Shown here one piece after another: positions 53,267 to 61,849 of a DNA stretch of 64,000 nt. The notes below the pieces were generated by a model. It ran no database searches. It was not told the DNA's origin and saw only the letters and a list, made by a program, of their open reading frames with translations. A program made the translations under genes and the position numbers. Each line of letters opens with the position of its first letter. Within the stretch, counting starts at the first letter, position 1. Origin of the DNA: an uncultured Acidobacteriota bacterium (GTDB lineage: Bacteria; Acidobacteriota; UBA6911; CAINFC01). Location of the stretch: the NCBI GenBank assembly GCA_903847975.1, contig CAINFC010000009.1:1-64000 (forward strand), given 5' to 3'.

Positions 53267-55108
53267 CTAGTCTCCCTTCCGGCAGACCGGGGTGAGGGTC
53301 ACTTTGACCCGCAGGCTCCGCTCGGAATCCGGCAGCTGTACCGTCCATCCGTCCGGATCGAAGTCCGTCCAGGGCTTGCCGTCAATTTCGACGGCGGTAA
53401 TGCGGATGCTTCCGGCCGGGAGAAGATCGGGGGCCACCCGCAGCCGGTTTTCCCGGAATCCGCGCGGTCGGGGACGGAAGTGGAAATCCATCGGCTGTCC
53501 GGTGTACAGGAAATTGATGTAGACCGCGGAAAGGTATCCCAGCTCCGTGGAGTGATATCCGCTCATGGAGTGGCTGCCTTTGAACCGCTCGTTGCCCATC
53601 AGGTAGGGGAGACCGTTGGCCAGCACGTTGAAGTAAACTCCGCCATCGTCGTGATCCAGAAAATGGGCGTTATAAAAAGCGGCTGCCTCCCGGGCCTGCT
53701 TGAGGTATTCCGGCTTCCCCAGGCACCCGTAGAGAATGTAATAGGCCAGGATGGCCTGCTCCTGCTGCCACCAGGCCTTGCGGTCGTGCCAGACGAAACG
53801 ATGGTGGGATTCTCCCGGCTCCCGCAGGCGTTCGACCACGTCGTACCAGCCGCCGCGCTGCAGGTCGCAGCCGACCAGGGGCATCCGCCGGGCGATGTTT
53901 TCCGCCAGGGCCACGTATTTTTCCTTGGGCCGCAGGCTGTTCATGCGCAGCAGGTTCCAGGCGATTTTCAGGTTGTGGCCCACTACCGCCCGGTTCTGCT
54001 GCCAGCCCCAGGTCGTGTCGTGGCGCCAGTCTTCATAAAATTTTTCCTGGACAAAAGGGCTGTTTTCGAAGTCCGGGAAATGAGCTTCGATGGTATCGAA
54101 GGTGTCTTCCAGAAAATCGGCATACTTTTTCTCGCCGGTAGCCAGGTAAAGGTTGATCAGATAGGCCGGGGCATGGTCCCCCACGGAGTTCCAGTTCTTG
54201 CGGGCCCGGTTGTTTCCCTTATCCAGCATGGGAGATCGCGGATCCAGGGTGATGGGGTCGATGTGCGAAAAATACCCGCCCTGCCGGTTGTCCTTATAGT
54301 ACTTGTCGAACAGCTCGATGGTTTTTTCTATGTCTTCCAGGATCCGGGGGTCGCCTGTAATCCGGTAGGTCTGCGTGGGGCCCGCCAGGGCATAGATCTG
54401 CTCGTACATGGGAATGGAGTCGTAATCGTCTCCGAATTCCGAGGTGAGCAGCTTCTGCTCCCGGTCGCCGGACACCTGAATGCCGTGATACCAGTAAATG
54501 ATGTCATCGTCGGCATCGTAAAACTTCATGTGTTCCCGCAGGTACTCGGTTCCGGCTTCGGCCGCTTCCAGGAACCGGTCTTCCCCGGTCAGCAGGAAGG
54601 CGGAAGCGAAGCCGTAGACCAGCCGGGAAATGGTATCGGTCTCCTGCAGGTAGTCGCCTTTCTTGCCGCCGGCCAGATGTAAAAAAGTGCGGTAGTTGTG
54701 ATATTCGATCGGTTCCTGGGGGTAGTTGAATTGCCAGCGCAGATAGCTGTCGGCGATCGATCGCACCTGCCGGGGCCACCAGTCCGATTCTTCATGGCGG
54801 TAGGAGCCGGCTTGATCTCCCGGAAAGATCAGCGATTTGGCTTCGATTCGGAATCCCTGCTCCGCGGGGTAGAAGATGCAATAGGCATAGACCGGCACTC
54901 CTTCGCTGAGCAGCTCCCCCATTTGCCCGGTGGCATCGATGTACCCTTCATCCAGGTTCTGGGACTTGCGGGCATAGGTGGTGGGAGTCAGGAATAGTCG
55001 GAATTCGCGTCCATCCGAGGTTCGCAGGGAAAAGGATCGTTCGGATCGATGAAAGGCAGCGACATACCCTGCGATCGTGTCGGAAAAAGTAAAATTGACC
55101 TCGCCCAT
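53267..55108 (-). CDS. AGE-family (N-acylglucosamine 2-epimerase-like) enzyme
   Basis: A 613-residue protein without a signal peptide. It has an N-terminal beta-rich module (about 1-115) and then an (alpha/alpha)6 barrel of the AGE/cellobiose 2-epimerase superfamily. Support: WNSVGDHAPAYLINLYLATG, WRHDTTWGWQQNRAVVGHNL (His pair), GGWYDVVERLREPGESHHR and RKAWWQQEQAILAYYIL, the conserved W-Q-x-E-x strand with a catalytic His nearby. It may epimerise or isomerise sugars in the cytosol. The extra N-terminal domain (FHRSERSFSLRTSDGREFRL) is unusual and could bind glucans. It lies between the PfpI-like and STAS genes of the operon. Confidence 0.8.
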   Translation of the reverse strand: MGEVNFTFSDTIAGYVAAFHRSERSFSLRTSDGREFRLFLTPTTYARKSQNLDEGYIDATGQMGELLSEGVPVYAYCIFYPAEQGFRIEAKSLIFPGDQAGSYRHEESDWWPRQVRSIADSYLRWQFNYPQEPIEYHNYRTFLHLAGGKKGDYLQETDTISRLVYGFASAFLLTGEDRFLEAAEAGTEYLREHMKFYDADDDIIYWYHGIQVSGDREQKLLTSEFGDDYDSIPMYEQIYALAGPTQTYRITGDPRILEDIEKTIELFDKYYKDNRQGGYFSHIDPITLDPRSPMLDKGNNRARKNWNSVGDHAPAYLINLYLATGEKKYADFLEDTFDTIEAHFPDFENSPFVQEKFYEDWRHDTTWGWQQNRAVVGHNLKIAWNLLRMNSLRPKEKYVALAENIARRMPLVGCDLQRGGWYDVVERLREPGESHHRFVWHDRKAWWQQEQAILAYYILYGCLGKPEYLKQAREAAAFYNAHFLDHDDGGVYFNVLANGLPYLMGNERFKGSHSMSGYHSTELGYLSAVYINFLYTGQPMDFHFRPRPRGFRENRLRVAPDLLPAGSIRITAVEIDGKPWTDFDPDGWTVQLPDSERSLRVKVTLTPVCRKGD

Positions 55109-55121
55109 ATTTTTTCCTTAA

Positions 55122-55742
55122 TTAGCTTCCGGACGGTTGGCTTGGTTGATTGAAACTCCAGGTGTCGGTCGCTCTGCGACGTTTCACCGCATCGACGATC
55201 GCCCGGGCAAAGAGGTGGCAGTGCCCGCCCGACCGGGCGGTAATCAGATCGTCATCGACCACTACGTCTTCATCCACATACTGCAGCCCTATATTGGCGG
55301 CGTCGCCCAGCAGGTTGTTGTGAACCACTCCGCGCCGGCCGCGCACCAGCTCCGGAGCGGGCGCCAGCAGCCAGAGGCCGTGGCAGATGATCCCTTTGAC
55401 CATCGACCGTTCGGCAAAGGCCCGCTTCAGAAAGTCCACCGCGGGGGGGAGCTTCCCGACGGTTTCCGTGTAGCGCAGCCGGTCGGCCACATAGCCGGCG
55501 GGAATAATAACCGCCCCGAATTCCCGCAGCTTTTCGTCGCTCAGAGATTCGAACGACTCTCCCACGGTCAGCGGGGCGCGAAACTCGTGCCCCAGAAAGG
55601 TGAGGCTCGGCTGGCCCCACAGCCGGGTCAGCAGATGGACTTCCCAGCCCTCTTCGGCAAAACGGCGCTGGTAATAAAAGATTTCCGGTTCGTAAAAATC
55701 GCCTTCCATCAGGATGGCAATTTTTGTGGCGGGGTTGCTCAT
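55122..55742 (-). CDS. DJ-1/PfpI-family protein (class I amidotransferase-like)
   Basis: A 206-residue cytoplasmic protein. IAILMEGDFYEPE carries the acidic residue of the DJ-1/PfpI site, FGAVIIPAG the central strand and GIICHGLWLLA the nucleophile elbow with Cys119-His120. Family members act as peptidases, glyoxalases or redox-stress chaperones. It is the first gene of the seven-gene minus-strand operon, with the epimerase gene 13 bases downstream. It is related to, but distinct from, the second DJ-1-type protein at 58729. A stress role fits the partner-switching regulators in the same operon. Confidence 0.88.
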   Translation of the reverse strand: MSNPATKIAILMEGDFYEPEIFYYQRRFAEEGWEVHLLTRLWGQPSLTFLGHEFRAPLTVGESFESLSDEKLREFGAVIIPAGYVADRLRYTETVGKLPPAVDFLKRAFAERSMVKGIICHGLWLLAPAPELVRGRRGVVHNNLLGDAANIGLQYVDEDVVVDDDLITARSGGHCHLFARAIVDAVKRRRATDTWSFNQPSQPSGS

Positions 55743-55837
55743 GGCTGTTTCAGTTCCTGATCCGATAGGCGGGACGGCAGATTCCGAGAAGCGTTCCGGG
55801 TTTTGTCATAGGGTTATTTCGTGTTGCTCCCTTGCCC

Positions 55838-55866
55838 ATTTTAGGTTCTCGGATAGGAATTGTCAA
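55838..55866 (-). promoter_or_regulatory. Strong sigma70-type promoter, partner-switching operon
   Basis: On the minus strand TTGACA (55866-55861), an exact 17-base spacer and TAAAAT (55843-55838). It lies about 90 bases upstream of the first gene and diverges from the promoter at 55903-55931. Confidence 0.7.
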
Positions 55867-55902
55867 GATGGCGAACGGCCTACTTTCGGCACGGTTCTTC
55901 TC

Positions 55903-55931
55903 TTGTTCCCTGTTTTTTTTCAATGTAAAAT
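55903..55931 (+). promoter_or_regulatory. Promoter for the ThDP enzyme gene
   Basis: TTGTTC (55903-55908), a 17-base spacer and TAAAAT (55926-55931), with an AT-rich leader to ATG 56006. Confidence 0.5.
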
Positions 55932-56005
55932 TCAGGCGTGTCGGTAAATACGGAATTTCTTTTTTATCCATATCTTCACTTTGGTTTCAGGAAAAGGACC
56001 CCATT

Positions 56006-57694
56006 ATGAATGTTGCCCAATCGATCGTTGCCATGCTTGAATCGCTCGGCGTCGATGCCGCCTTCACCGGCTCCGGCCAGGGCAGCGGCACGATGCTTTT
56101 CTCTTTCGCCGAATCGAAACAGATCCGGACCATCATGACCCGGAACGAGCAGGCGGCTTCCTTCATGGCCTACGGTTACGCCATGATATCCAAAAAGCTG
56201 GGCGTTACCAATACCCAGGGGGGGCCGGGTTCTTTCAATGTGATTTCGGGGCTCAGCATGGGCCTGAACGGGTCGTTCCCGATGATGTCCATCGCTTCCT
56301 TTGCCCCTAAAAAATGGCGCGGTATGGGGGATCTGGGCGAAGTATCCGGGCTGCACCGGACTGCCGACTCCCACGCCCTGTTCAGCGCCATAACCAAAAA
56401 GTCCTATGTGATCGAAAAGGCCTCGGAGGTCTGCGATCTGTTCGAGGATGCCGTCAACGTGGCTTACGGCGGCCGCCCGGGTCCGGTGCACATCAGCCTT
56501 CCTTACGATCTCGCGGGGCTGGAGAACCCCCGGCATCGCAACATTGAGCTGAAGGTGGCACCCATCCTGCCCAGGGAAAAGGACGTGCTGCTTTTTGCGG
56601 AATATCTGGCCCAGGCCATCCGGGGGAGGAAAAAGATGATCGCCTGGTTCGGCAACGGCTGCGTGCAGAGCAACGCCGGAGCGGAGCTGCTGGAGTTTGT
56701 GGAGCGGTTTCAAATTCCTTTTCTCACCTCCATGGACGCCAAAGGAGTCATTCGCGACAATCACCCTCTCTCGGTCGGCATGCCCGGAATCTGCGGCGAT
56801 CCCGGGGCCAAGCGGGCCTTCCGGGAGGCGGAGGTGGTTCTGGCCGTCGGAGCCTCCTTCCCGAAGTGGCAGACCTGGATGTTCCAGCGGGATCTTTTCG
56901 ACCGGAAAATCCTGATGAACATCAACCTGGATGCCGACGAGGTCGACAAGGTGTACAAAGCCGATTTCTCCATGGTTTCCGATGCCAGGCCGGCCATGAA
57001 GATGCTGACCGAAGCCCTGGCTGCGCGGGTCACGGTTACCGAAAAAGCGGCGCCGGAAATCGACCGTCACTGTTTCGGGACGATCGATTACGCGGGGCCC
57101 AAGGTGCACCCCGGTCAGCTCTCGCGCCTGCTGAGCGAGCTCCTGCCGGATCGGGCCATCGTTCTGGGCGATGCCGGATCGCATATGATCTGGATGTCCG
57201 ATTTCATGCAGCTGAACGGAGGGCAAAGCTACAAGAATCCGGGCAGCTTCGGTCCCATGGCTTCGCACACCAATGCCGCCATCGGCTTTCAGATGGCCGC
57301 TCCCGACCGCCGCGTGATTGTCGGCTGCGGCGACGGGTGTTACCAGATGGCCGGCTTCGAACTGATGACTGCCGTGGAGCACAAAATTCCCATCGTCTGG
57401 ATCGTCTACAACAACAGCGAATTCAACATCATCAAGCATTTCAACCTGCTGGTGCACGGGGAGGAGGCCATGAACCGCCTGCCGGGACCGAATTTTGCCG
57501 AGTACGCGCGGATTTGCGGAGCCAACGGCCACCGCGTCGAGCGTCTGGAACAGTTCGAACCGGCCTTCCGGGCGGCCCTGGCCAGCGACATGCCTACGGT
57601 CATCGATGTGGTCACGGATGAAAACTGCCTGGTTCCCTTCAAGCACTACAATGACCCCGACCCCCGGGATACATCCAATCCGCTGAAGATCTGA
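56006..57694 (+). CDS. Thiamine-diphosphate-dependent enzyme (acetolactate synthase-like)
   Basis: A 562-residue cytoplasmic enzyme of the ALS/pyruvate-oxidase/benzoylformate-decarboxylase group. Catalytic Glu48 lies in MTRNEQAASFMAYGYA. TQGGPGSFNVISGLSMG follows. The central nucleotide-like domain has LAVGASFPKWQT, and the ThDP/Mg motif GDG (442-444)...YNN (468-470) is in the C-terminal third. Branched-chain amino-acid synthesis is unlikely because no small subunit or ilv genes are near. Decarboxylation of an alpha-keto acid is more plausible. AAGGA precedes ATG 56006. A ferredoxin-nitroreductase gene follows three bases later, suggesting an electron partner. Confidence 0.9.
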   Translation: MNVAQSIVAMLESLGVDAAFTGSGQGSGTMLFSFAESKQIRTIMTRNEQAASFMAYGYAMISKKLGVTNTQGGPGSFNVISGLSMGLNGSFPMMSIASFAPKKWRGMGDLGEVSGLHRTADSHALFSAITKKSYVIEKASEVCDLFEDAVNVAYGGRPGPVHISLPYDLAGLENPRHRNIELKVAPILPREKDVLLFAEYLAQAIRGRKKMIAWFGNGCVQSNAGAELLEFVERFQIPFLTSMDAKGVIRDNHPLSVGMPGICGDPGAKRAFREAEVVLAVGASFPKWQTWMFQRDLFDRKILMNINLDADEVDKVYKADFSMVSDARPAMKMLTEALAARVTVTEKAAPEIDRHCFGTIDYAGPKVHPGQLSRLLSELLPDRAIVLGDAGSHMIWMSDFMQLNGGQSYKNPGSFGPMASHTNAAIGFQMAAPDRRVIVGCGDGCYQMAGFELMTAVEHKIPIVWIVYNNSEFNIIKHFNLLVHGEEAMNRLPGPNFAEYARICGANGHRVERLEQFEPAFRAALASDMPTVIDVVTDENCLVPFKHYNDPDPRDTSNPLKI

Positions 57695-57697
57695 GCC

Positions 57698-58528
57698 ATG
57701 CATGCCCTGGAAATCGATCGGGAAAAGTGCACCGGGTGCGGACTCTGTGTCGGCGACTGCTCGCCGAAGGTCCTCCTGCTGGAAGACGGACACCCGGCCT
57801 GCACCCCACGATGGTCAGCCTGGTGTATAGGGTGCCAGCACTGCCTGGCGGTTTGTCCCCGGGGGGCGCTGTCCATTCAGGGAAAGAATCCTGCGGACAG
57901 CATCCCCTTGAAAGGGCTCCAGCCGGATCCCCGGCAGATTGCCGCGCTATTGAAGGGGCGGAGGTCGATCCGCCGCTATCGCGACGAGAATCTCGATCCG
58001 GAGCTGATCCGGCAGCTGATCGAGGTGGCCAGCTATTCGCCTTCCGGGTCCAACTCCCGTAAGGTCCGGTTCACGCTGATCGACCGCAAGGAGACCATGG
58101 CCCGATTCCGGAGCGAGGCCATGGCGGGGCTGCGGCGTCTTGCCGACGGGCCGGGCTTTCCGGCGGGACTGGAGTATTTCGGCTGGTATGCCGATGTGTG
58201 GGAACAGCAACAGAGAGATATTCTGCTCCGCGGCGCTCCCCATCTGGTGATTGCCTCGGCGCCGAAGAGCTGCCAGACGCCGCTGCAGGATTCCATCATC
58301 GCCCTGGCCTGGTTCGAGTTCCATGCGCACAGCCTGGGAATCGGCACCCTCTGGGACGGGGTGGCCACCACGGCGATCGACCGGCTGGTGCCGGAGCTGA
58401 GGGAAAGGCTGGGCATCCCGCCGGACCACCTCATCGGGGAAACCATGATTTTTGGAAAGCCAGCCGTCCGGTATGCCCGGACGGTGCAGTACCCTCCGAA
58501 CGAAATCCACACCCTGCGGTACTCCTGA
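57698..58528 (+). CDS. Ferredoxin-nitroreductase fusion protein
   Basis: A 276-residue protein with two [4Fe-4S] motifs at the start: C11, C14, C17, C21 (CTGCGLCVGDC) and C43, C46, C49, C53 (CIGCQHCLAVC). A nitroreductase FMN domain follows: KGRRSIRRYRDENLDPELI (FMN phosphate contact), SYSPSGSNSRKVRFTLI and IALAWFEFHAHSLGIGTLW, ending MIFGKPAVRYARTVQYPPNEI. The iron-sulfur part would pass electrons to or from FMN. It begins three bases after the ThDP enzyme stop, so the two may form a keto-acid oxidation or decarboxylation pair (inference). The soluble location is the cytoplasm. Confidence 0.93.
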   Translation: MHALEIDREKCTGCGLCVGDCSPKVLLLEDGHPACTPRWSAWCIGCQHCLAVCPRGALSIQGKNPADSIPLKGLQPDPRQIAALLKGRRSIRRYRDENLDPELIRQLIEVASYSPSGSNSRKVRFTLIDRKETMARFRSEAMAGLRRLADGPGFPAGLEYFGWYADVWEQQQRDILLRGAPHLVIASAPKSCQTPLQDSIIALAWFEFHAHSLGIGTLWDGVATTAIDRLVPELRERLGIPPDHLIGETMIFGKPAVRYARTVQYPPNEIHTLRYS

Positions 58529-58560
58529 GCCATAGGGCGCAGCGCTTCCCGACCCGACAC

Positions 58561-58728
58561 AGGACCGTTATTCCGAGGCGAAAGTTCCGTCAGGGACGGC
58601 AGGATTGTGGCCCGGCAATTTATTGCCGGGCCGGGTCAGTGCAATGCCAAGTCCCATCGGGACGGCAGAACATATTCCTGCCAACTAATTACCGGGCCAC
58701 ATCAGCGGGGAGTTCTGTTTTTCGCCGT
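58561..58728. repeat. Hairpin-rich intergenic cassette
   Basis: A perfect 11-bp stem GGCCCGGCAAT/ATTGCCGGGCC (58609-58619 and 58622-58632) with a two-base loop, GTCCC-ATC-GGGAC near 58653-58665, and GTTCCGTCAGGGACGGCAGG around 58584-58603 sharing the GGACGGCAG word with 58662-58670. No gene. It lies between convergent genes and could act as a two-sided terminator. Confidence 0.6.
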
Positions 58729-59490
58729 TCAGCGGCTGCGGAGAACCTCGGCCAGTTTCTGCCCGTAGGCGATGGAGGATTCCACCGACAGAGCGGTTAC
58801 GAAGGGCTCGTCATAAACGACGCAGGGCTTTACCCGGTTGGCTCCTTCATCGGCCACGCATTCCCCCTGCGGGCCGACGGCATCCGTAACCACATCCTGC
58901 AGAGGAAGGAGGAACCCGGGGGTGACCACATCGGTGCCCTGGTTGTCCGGAGTGGTTCCCGCCAGGGTATAGCTGAGATCGAAGTCGAAATCCCATGCCC
59001 GTGGATGGGCGGTGGACTTTTTACCCCAAAGGACGCTTTTGAAGCCGTTGGCCGGATTTCGGGTAAAAGCGAGAGCGCCCACGGAGTAGCAAATGGCGCC
59101 GATCAGCTTGCCGGCCTGGAAGGCGTCCAGGATCAGGCGATGGACCTTGGGGTTGTTGGTGATGTCGAGACAGACCCCCGGCCCCCCGGTGAGCACCAGC
59201 GCTTCATAGTCGCTCATCTTCACGTCGGCGATTTTCGCCGGGTGATTCCACTCGGTTCCTTCCAGGATCTGCTTCACCCGGAGGCAGACCTCGGGCGGAT
59301 TGACTTTATAATGCTGCAGCGGGTCATCGAAATCGGGGTCGATGCTCAGGGCGAACGGCAGGGGCTTTTTCCCCTGCGGGGTAGCCATGGTAACGTCGAA
59401 ACCTGCCTGGTTCAGCGCATCCCACGGGGCCTGCAGCTCTTCGGCCCAGGCGCCGTAGTTGGTGGCCAATAACAGTACCTTTTTGCTCAT
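58729..59490 (-). CDS. DJ-1/PfpI-family protein (Hsp31-like)
   Basis: A 253-residue protein. KVLLLATNYGAWAEELQAPW holds the acidic residue (E17/E18), YEALVLTGGPGVCLDITNNP the conserved glycine loop, and GAICYSVGAL the elbow with nucleophile Cys134. The extended length and the GTTPDNQGTDVVTPGFLLPL insert resemble Hsp31/YhbO-type glyoxalase or deglycase members. It is cytoplasmic. AGGAGC lies before ATG 59490. It is the second gene after a cupin gene (gap 44) in a minus-strand pair with its own promoter. A carbonyl-stress role is a family-level inference. Confidence 0.87.
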   Translation of the reverse strand: MSKKVLLLATNYGAWAEELQAPWDALNQAGFDVTMATPQGKKPLPFALSIDPDFDDPLQHYKVNPPEVCLRVKQILEGTEWNHPAKIADVKMSDYEALVLTGGPGVCLDITNNPKVHRLILDAFQAGKLIGAICYSVGALAFTRNPANGFKSVLWGKKSTAHPRAWDFDFDLSYTLAGTTPDNQGTDVVTPGFLLPLQDVVTDAVGPQGECVADEGANRVKPCVVYDEPFVTALSVESSIAYGQKLAEVLRSR

Positions 59491-59534
59491 ACTTTGCTCC
59501 TAAAATTGCGTGATGATCGGATGATGAATCGAAT

Positions 59535-59864
59535 TTACTTCGGTTGAAAAACCCCCGACCGCACCGGACTGAAAATATCGATGGCTTCGCTCTCCTCGAG
59601 AGTAATGAATCCGTGCTCCACATGGGGGGGGATGATATAGCTGTCTCCGGGCCGGAGTACGGCCCGGCGGTCGCCGATGGTCACTTCCAGCGATCCCTTG
59701 ATGATGTATCCGAACTGCTCCTGCTCGTGGGAATGCGGCGGGACGACGGACCCGGGGGCCAGGTCCCAATGAAGAGTGTTCATGTTCTGCCCGGTTCCCA
59801 GCTGTTTGACGACCACCCCTTCCCTGACCGTTTCCGCATGAATTTCCGATGCGAAGCTAAACAT
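59535..59864 (-). CDS. Small cupin-domain protein
   Basis: A 109-residue single-domain cupin. Motif 1 is APGSVVPPHSHEQEQFGYIIKGSLEVTIGD with metal ligands H44, H46 and E49 or Q50, written here in the usual H-x-H-x(3,4)-E order. Motif 2 is RPGDSYIIPPHVEHGF with His81/His84. Such small cupins act as dioxygenases, isomerases or binding proteins for sugars and keto acids. GGAGGA precedes ATG 59864. The promoter at 59935-59963 drives it and the DJ-1-type gene. No specific substrate can be named. Confidence 0.9.
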   Translation of the reverse strand: MFSFASEIHAETVREGVVVKQLGTGQNMNTLHWDLAPGSVVPPHSHEQEQFGYIIKGSLEVTIGDRRAVLRPGDSYIIPPHVEHGFITLEESEAIDIFSPVRSGVFQPK

Positions 59865-59934
59865 AATTTTCCTCCTGACGGTATCAATGGTTCGGCATCC
59901 AGGAAATGGAATTTCTTTTATTTTGCCATCAGCG

Positions 59935-59963
59935 AGTTTACGGTTTTTCAGGGGCAAAATCAA
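59935..59963 (-). promoter_or_regulatory. Sigma70-type promoter, cupin/DJ-1 pair
   Basis: On the minus strand TTGATT (59963-59958), a 17-base spacer and TAAACT (59940-59935). Confidence 0.6.
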
Positions 59964-60020
59964 GAAAAACGGAAATCCCGCGGCCGCCGGTTCGCTCCAA
60001 CCGAATCGGCCGACAGGCAC

Positions 60021-60049
60021 TTGACGCCGGGCCATTCCGATTGTAAACT
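60021..60049 (+). promoter_or_regulatory. Sigma70-type promoter, DUF2878/SUMF1 unit
   Basis: TTGACG (60021-60026), a 17-base spacer and TAAACT (60044-60049). It is divergent from the promoter at 59935-59963, only 57 bases away. Confidence 0.6.
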
Positions 60050-60127
60050 CGCACCGATACGAATGGGCGATAATGCATTTGCTTTTCTGCCGGGAGGAGA
60101 TCCGGTGAGGGGGGAAACAAAAGAATC

Positions 60128-60679
60128 ATGAAACGGGAAACGGCCGACCGTCTGCTCATGCCGCTCTCGATCGTCACCATCATGGCGTGCAACTTCGGAG
60201 CCCACCACGGCATGCCTCTGCTGGGCTTCTTTTTTCTTCTCGGGGTGATCGCTTTTTCTCTTCCCTTCACCCGGCTGAAAAAGGAGCGGCTCCTCCTGAC
60301 CGCTCTGACCGGTTTCGGCGGATTTGTTGTCGATTCGATCCTGATTGCCTTTGGCGTTTACGTTCCGGCGAGCCCTTCGCGCTGGCTCATTCCGGCTCCT
60401 TTCTGCCCGGAATGGATCGTGACGCTCTGGCTGAATTGCGGTTTCATGATTTATGCCAGCTGGCAAAAACTGGCCGACAAATTCCTGTTCACCGCCGCGG
60501 TCGGCTTTGTCTTCAGCCTGATGATCATCGGCAATGCCTCTCGGATCGACCTGGTGACGGTGTCGAGCCCTCGCCCGGTGTCGTTTCTGGTCGTCGGCCT
60601 GGCCTGGTCGGTGATCACCCTTTCCGCCATCCGGATCGCACCTCATTGGTTCGGGAGCGAGGCGGCCGGCCGGCAGTAG
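60128..60679 (+). CDS. DUF2878-like integral membrane protein
   Basis: A 183-residue inner-membrane protein with about five spans: ADRLLMPLSIVTIMACNFGA, GMPLLGFFFLLGVIAFSLPF, LLLTALTGFGGFVVDSILIAF, IVTLWLNCGFMIYASW and a C-terminal VVGLAWSVITLSAI. The GFVVDSILIAFGVY...APFCPEWIVTLWLNCGFM segment matches DUF2878, whose function is unknown. Promoter 60021-60049 lies upstream. The SUMF1 gene follows after 37 bases on the same strand, so the two probably share a transcript. Confidence 0.8.
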   Translation: MKRETADRLLMPLSIVTIMACNFGAHHGMPLLGFFFLLGVIAFSLPFTRLKKERLLLTALTGFGGFVVDSILIAFGVYVPASPSRWLIPAPFCPEWIVTLWLNCGFMIYASWQKLADKFLFTAAVGFVFSLMIIGNASRIDLVTVSSPRPVSFLVVGLAWSVITLSAIRIAPHWFGSEAAGRQ

Positions 60680-60716
60680 ATTCCATCGGAAGTATCGGTT
60701 CCTTACGGAGGTTGAA

Positions 60717-61832
60717 ATGCGGACAGTGAAACATTTACTTTTATGGGGGAGCTTTTTCGCCATGGCCTCCTGGTCTGCGGCGGGAGGCGGTGCGGAATGG
60801 CAACCGGCGGAGAAGCCCGCCATCGCCAGGGAGCCGGCCATGGTGACGGTGCCCAAGGGGACTTTTGTCATGGGTTTCGACGAGCTGGGCGCCTATCCGG
60901 ACCAGACCGCTCCTTACACCGTCAGCGGCATTGTCTCCGGCCCTTCCGGGCCGGTGCGCAAGGTCACCCTCACCAGCGATTACCAGATCGGAAAGTACGA
61001 AATTACCAACGGCGAATACTGCGACATGCTCAACTATGCGCTGGCCAAGGGCTATCTGACCGGCGATTACCGCAGCAACATCACGGTAACGAACAAGGAA
61101 GGAAACCGGCAGGAGCTGCTGAATCTCGATGCGGATTACGAAGGGAAGCGGTGCGAAATCTACTTCAACGGCACCCGGTTTGCGGTCAAGGCCGGCCTGG
61201 AGAGACGGCCGGTCGTGTATGTCTCCTGGTACGGAGCGGCTTTCTACTGCAATATGCTCGGCGAATGGAAAGGGTATGCCGGCCTTTACAATCTGGCCGA
61301 CTGGTCCTGCACCTTCAACGGTACAGCGCGTTTTTACGGCGTACCCGGCTATCGGTTGCCGACCGAAGCCGAATGGGAGCACGCGGCCCGTTATGACACC
61401 AACAACATGAAATACGACCGGCGGCCTGTGCCGTGGGAAAGCTCTTTGGCGGTTTTTCGCAAGGAGAGCAATTTCAGCACCAATCTGGCTTATTTCAAGC
61501 CCTATGCCAATTACAAAACCAACGCCGGCACGGTCGACGTCGGCAGCTATGAGCAGGGCAAGAGCTATCTCGGCATTTACGATCTGGCCGGCAATGTATC
61601 CGAATGGGCGCAGGACTATTATTCGCCCTACACCTATTTTGCGCCGTACACCACCGCTTCGGCGATGAACAATCCGGTGAACGATACTTCCGGCGTCTAC
61701 CGCCAGCGTCGAGGCGGAGGCTGGCTGGTTTACGCCAATAACCTCCCCTCGACCTTCTACCATACCGACACCAACTACCCCTACACCAATTACTGCGATT
61801 TCGGGTTCCGGATCGTCCGGATTCTCCCCTAA
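60717..61832 (+). CDS. Secreted SUMF1/FGE-sulfatase-domain protein
   Basis: A 371-residue exported protein (signal segment HLLLWGSFFAMASWSAAGG). VTVPKGTFVMGFDELGAYPD and DYQIGKYEITNGEYCDMLNY open the FGE domain. YRLPTEAEWEHAARYDTNN, LGIYDLAGNVSEWAQDYYSP and RRGGGWLVYAN are diagnostic. It has no nearby sulfatase, and the active-site cysteine pair of true formylglycine-generating enzymes is not evident, so a binding or structural role is possible. The C-terminal half is rich in Asn/Tyr/Thr (TDTNYPYTNYCDFGFRIVR). CGGAGG precedes ATG 60717. It ends 20 bases before the region of repeat copy F. Confidence 0.88.
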   Translation: MRTVKHLLLWGSFFAMASWSAAGGGAEWQPAEKPAIAREPAMVTVPKGTFVMGFDELGAYPDQTAPYTVSGIVSGPSGPVRKVTLTSDYQIGKYEITNGEYCDMLNYALAKGYLTGDYRSNITVTNKEGNRQELLNLDADYEGKRCEIYFNGTRFAVKAGLERRPVVYVSWYGAAFYCNMLGEWKGYAGLYNLADWSCTFNGTARFYGVPGYRLPTEAEWEHAARYDTNNMKYDRRPVPWESSLAVFRKESNFSTNLAYFKPYANYKTNAGTVDVGSYEQGKSYLGIYDLAGNVSEWAQDYYSPYTYFAPYTTASAMNNPVNDTSGVYRQRRGGGWLVYANNLPSTFYHTDTNYPYTNYCDFGFRIVRILP

Positions 61833-61849
61833 GAACCCGTTTTCCGGTT

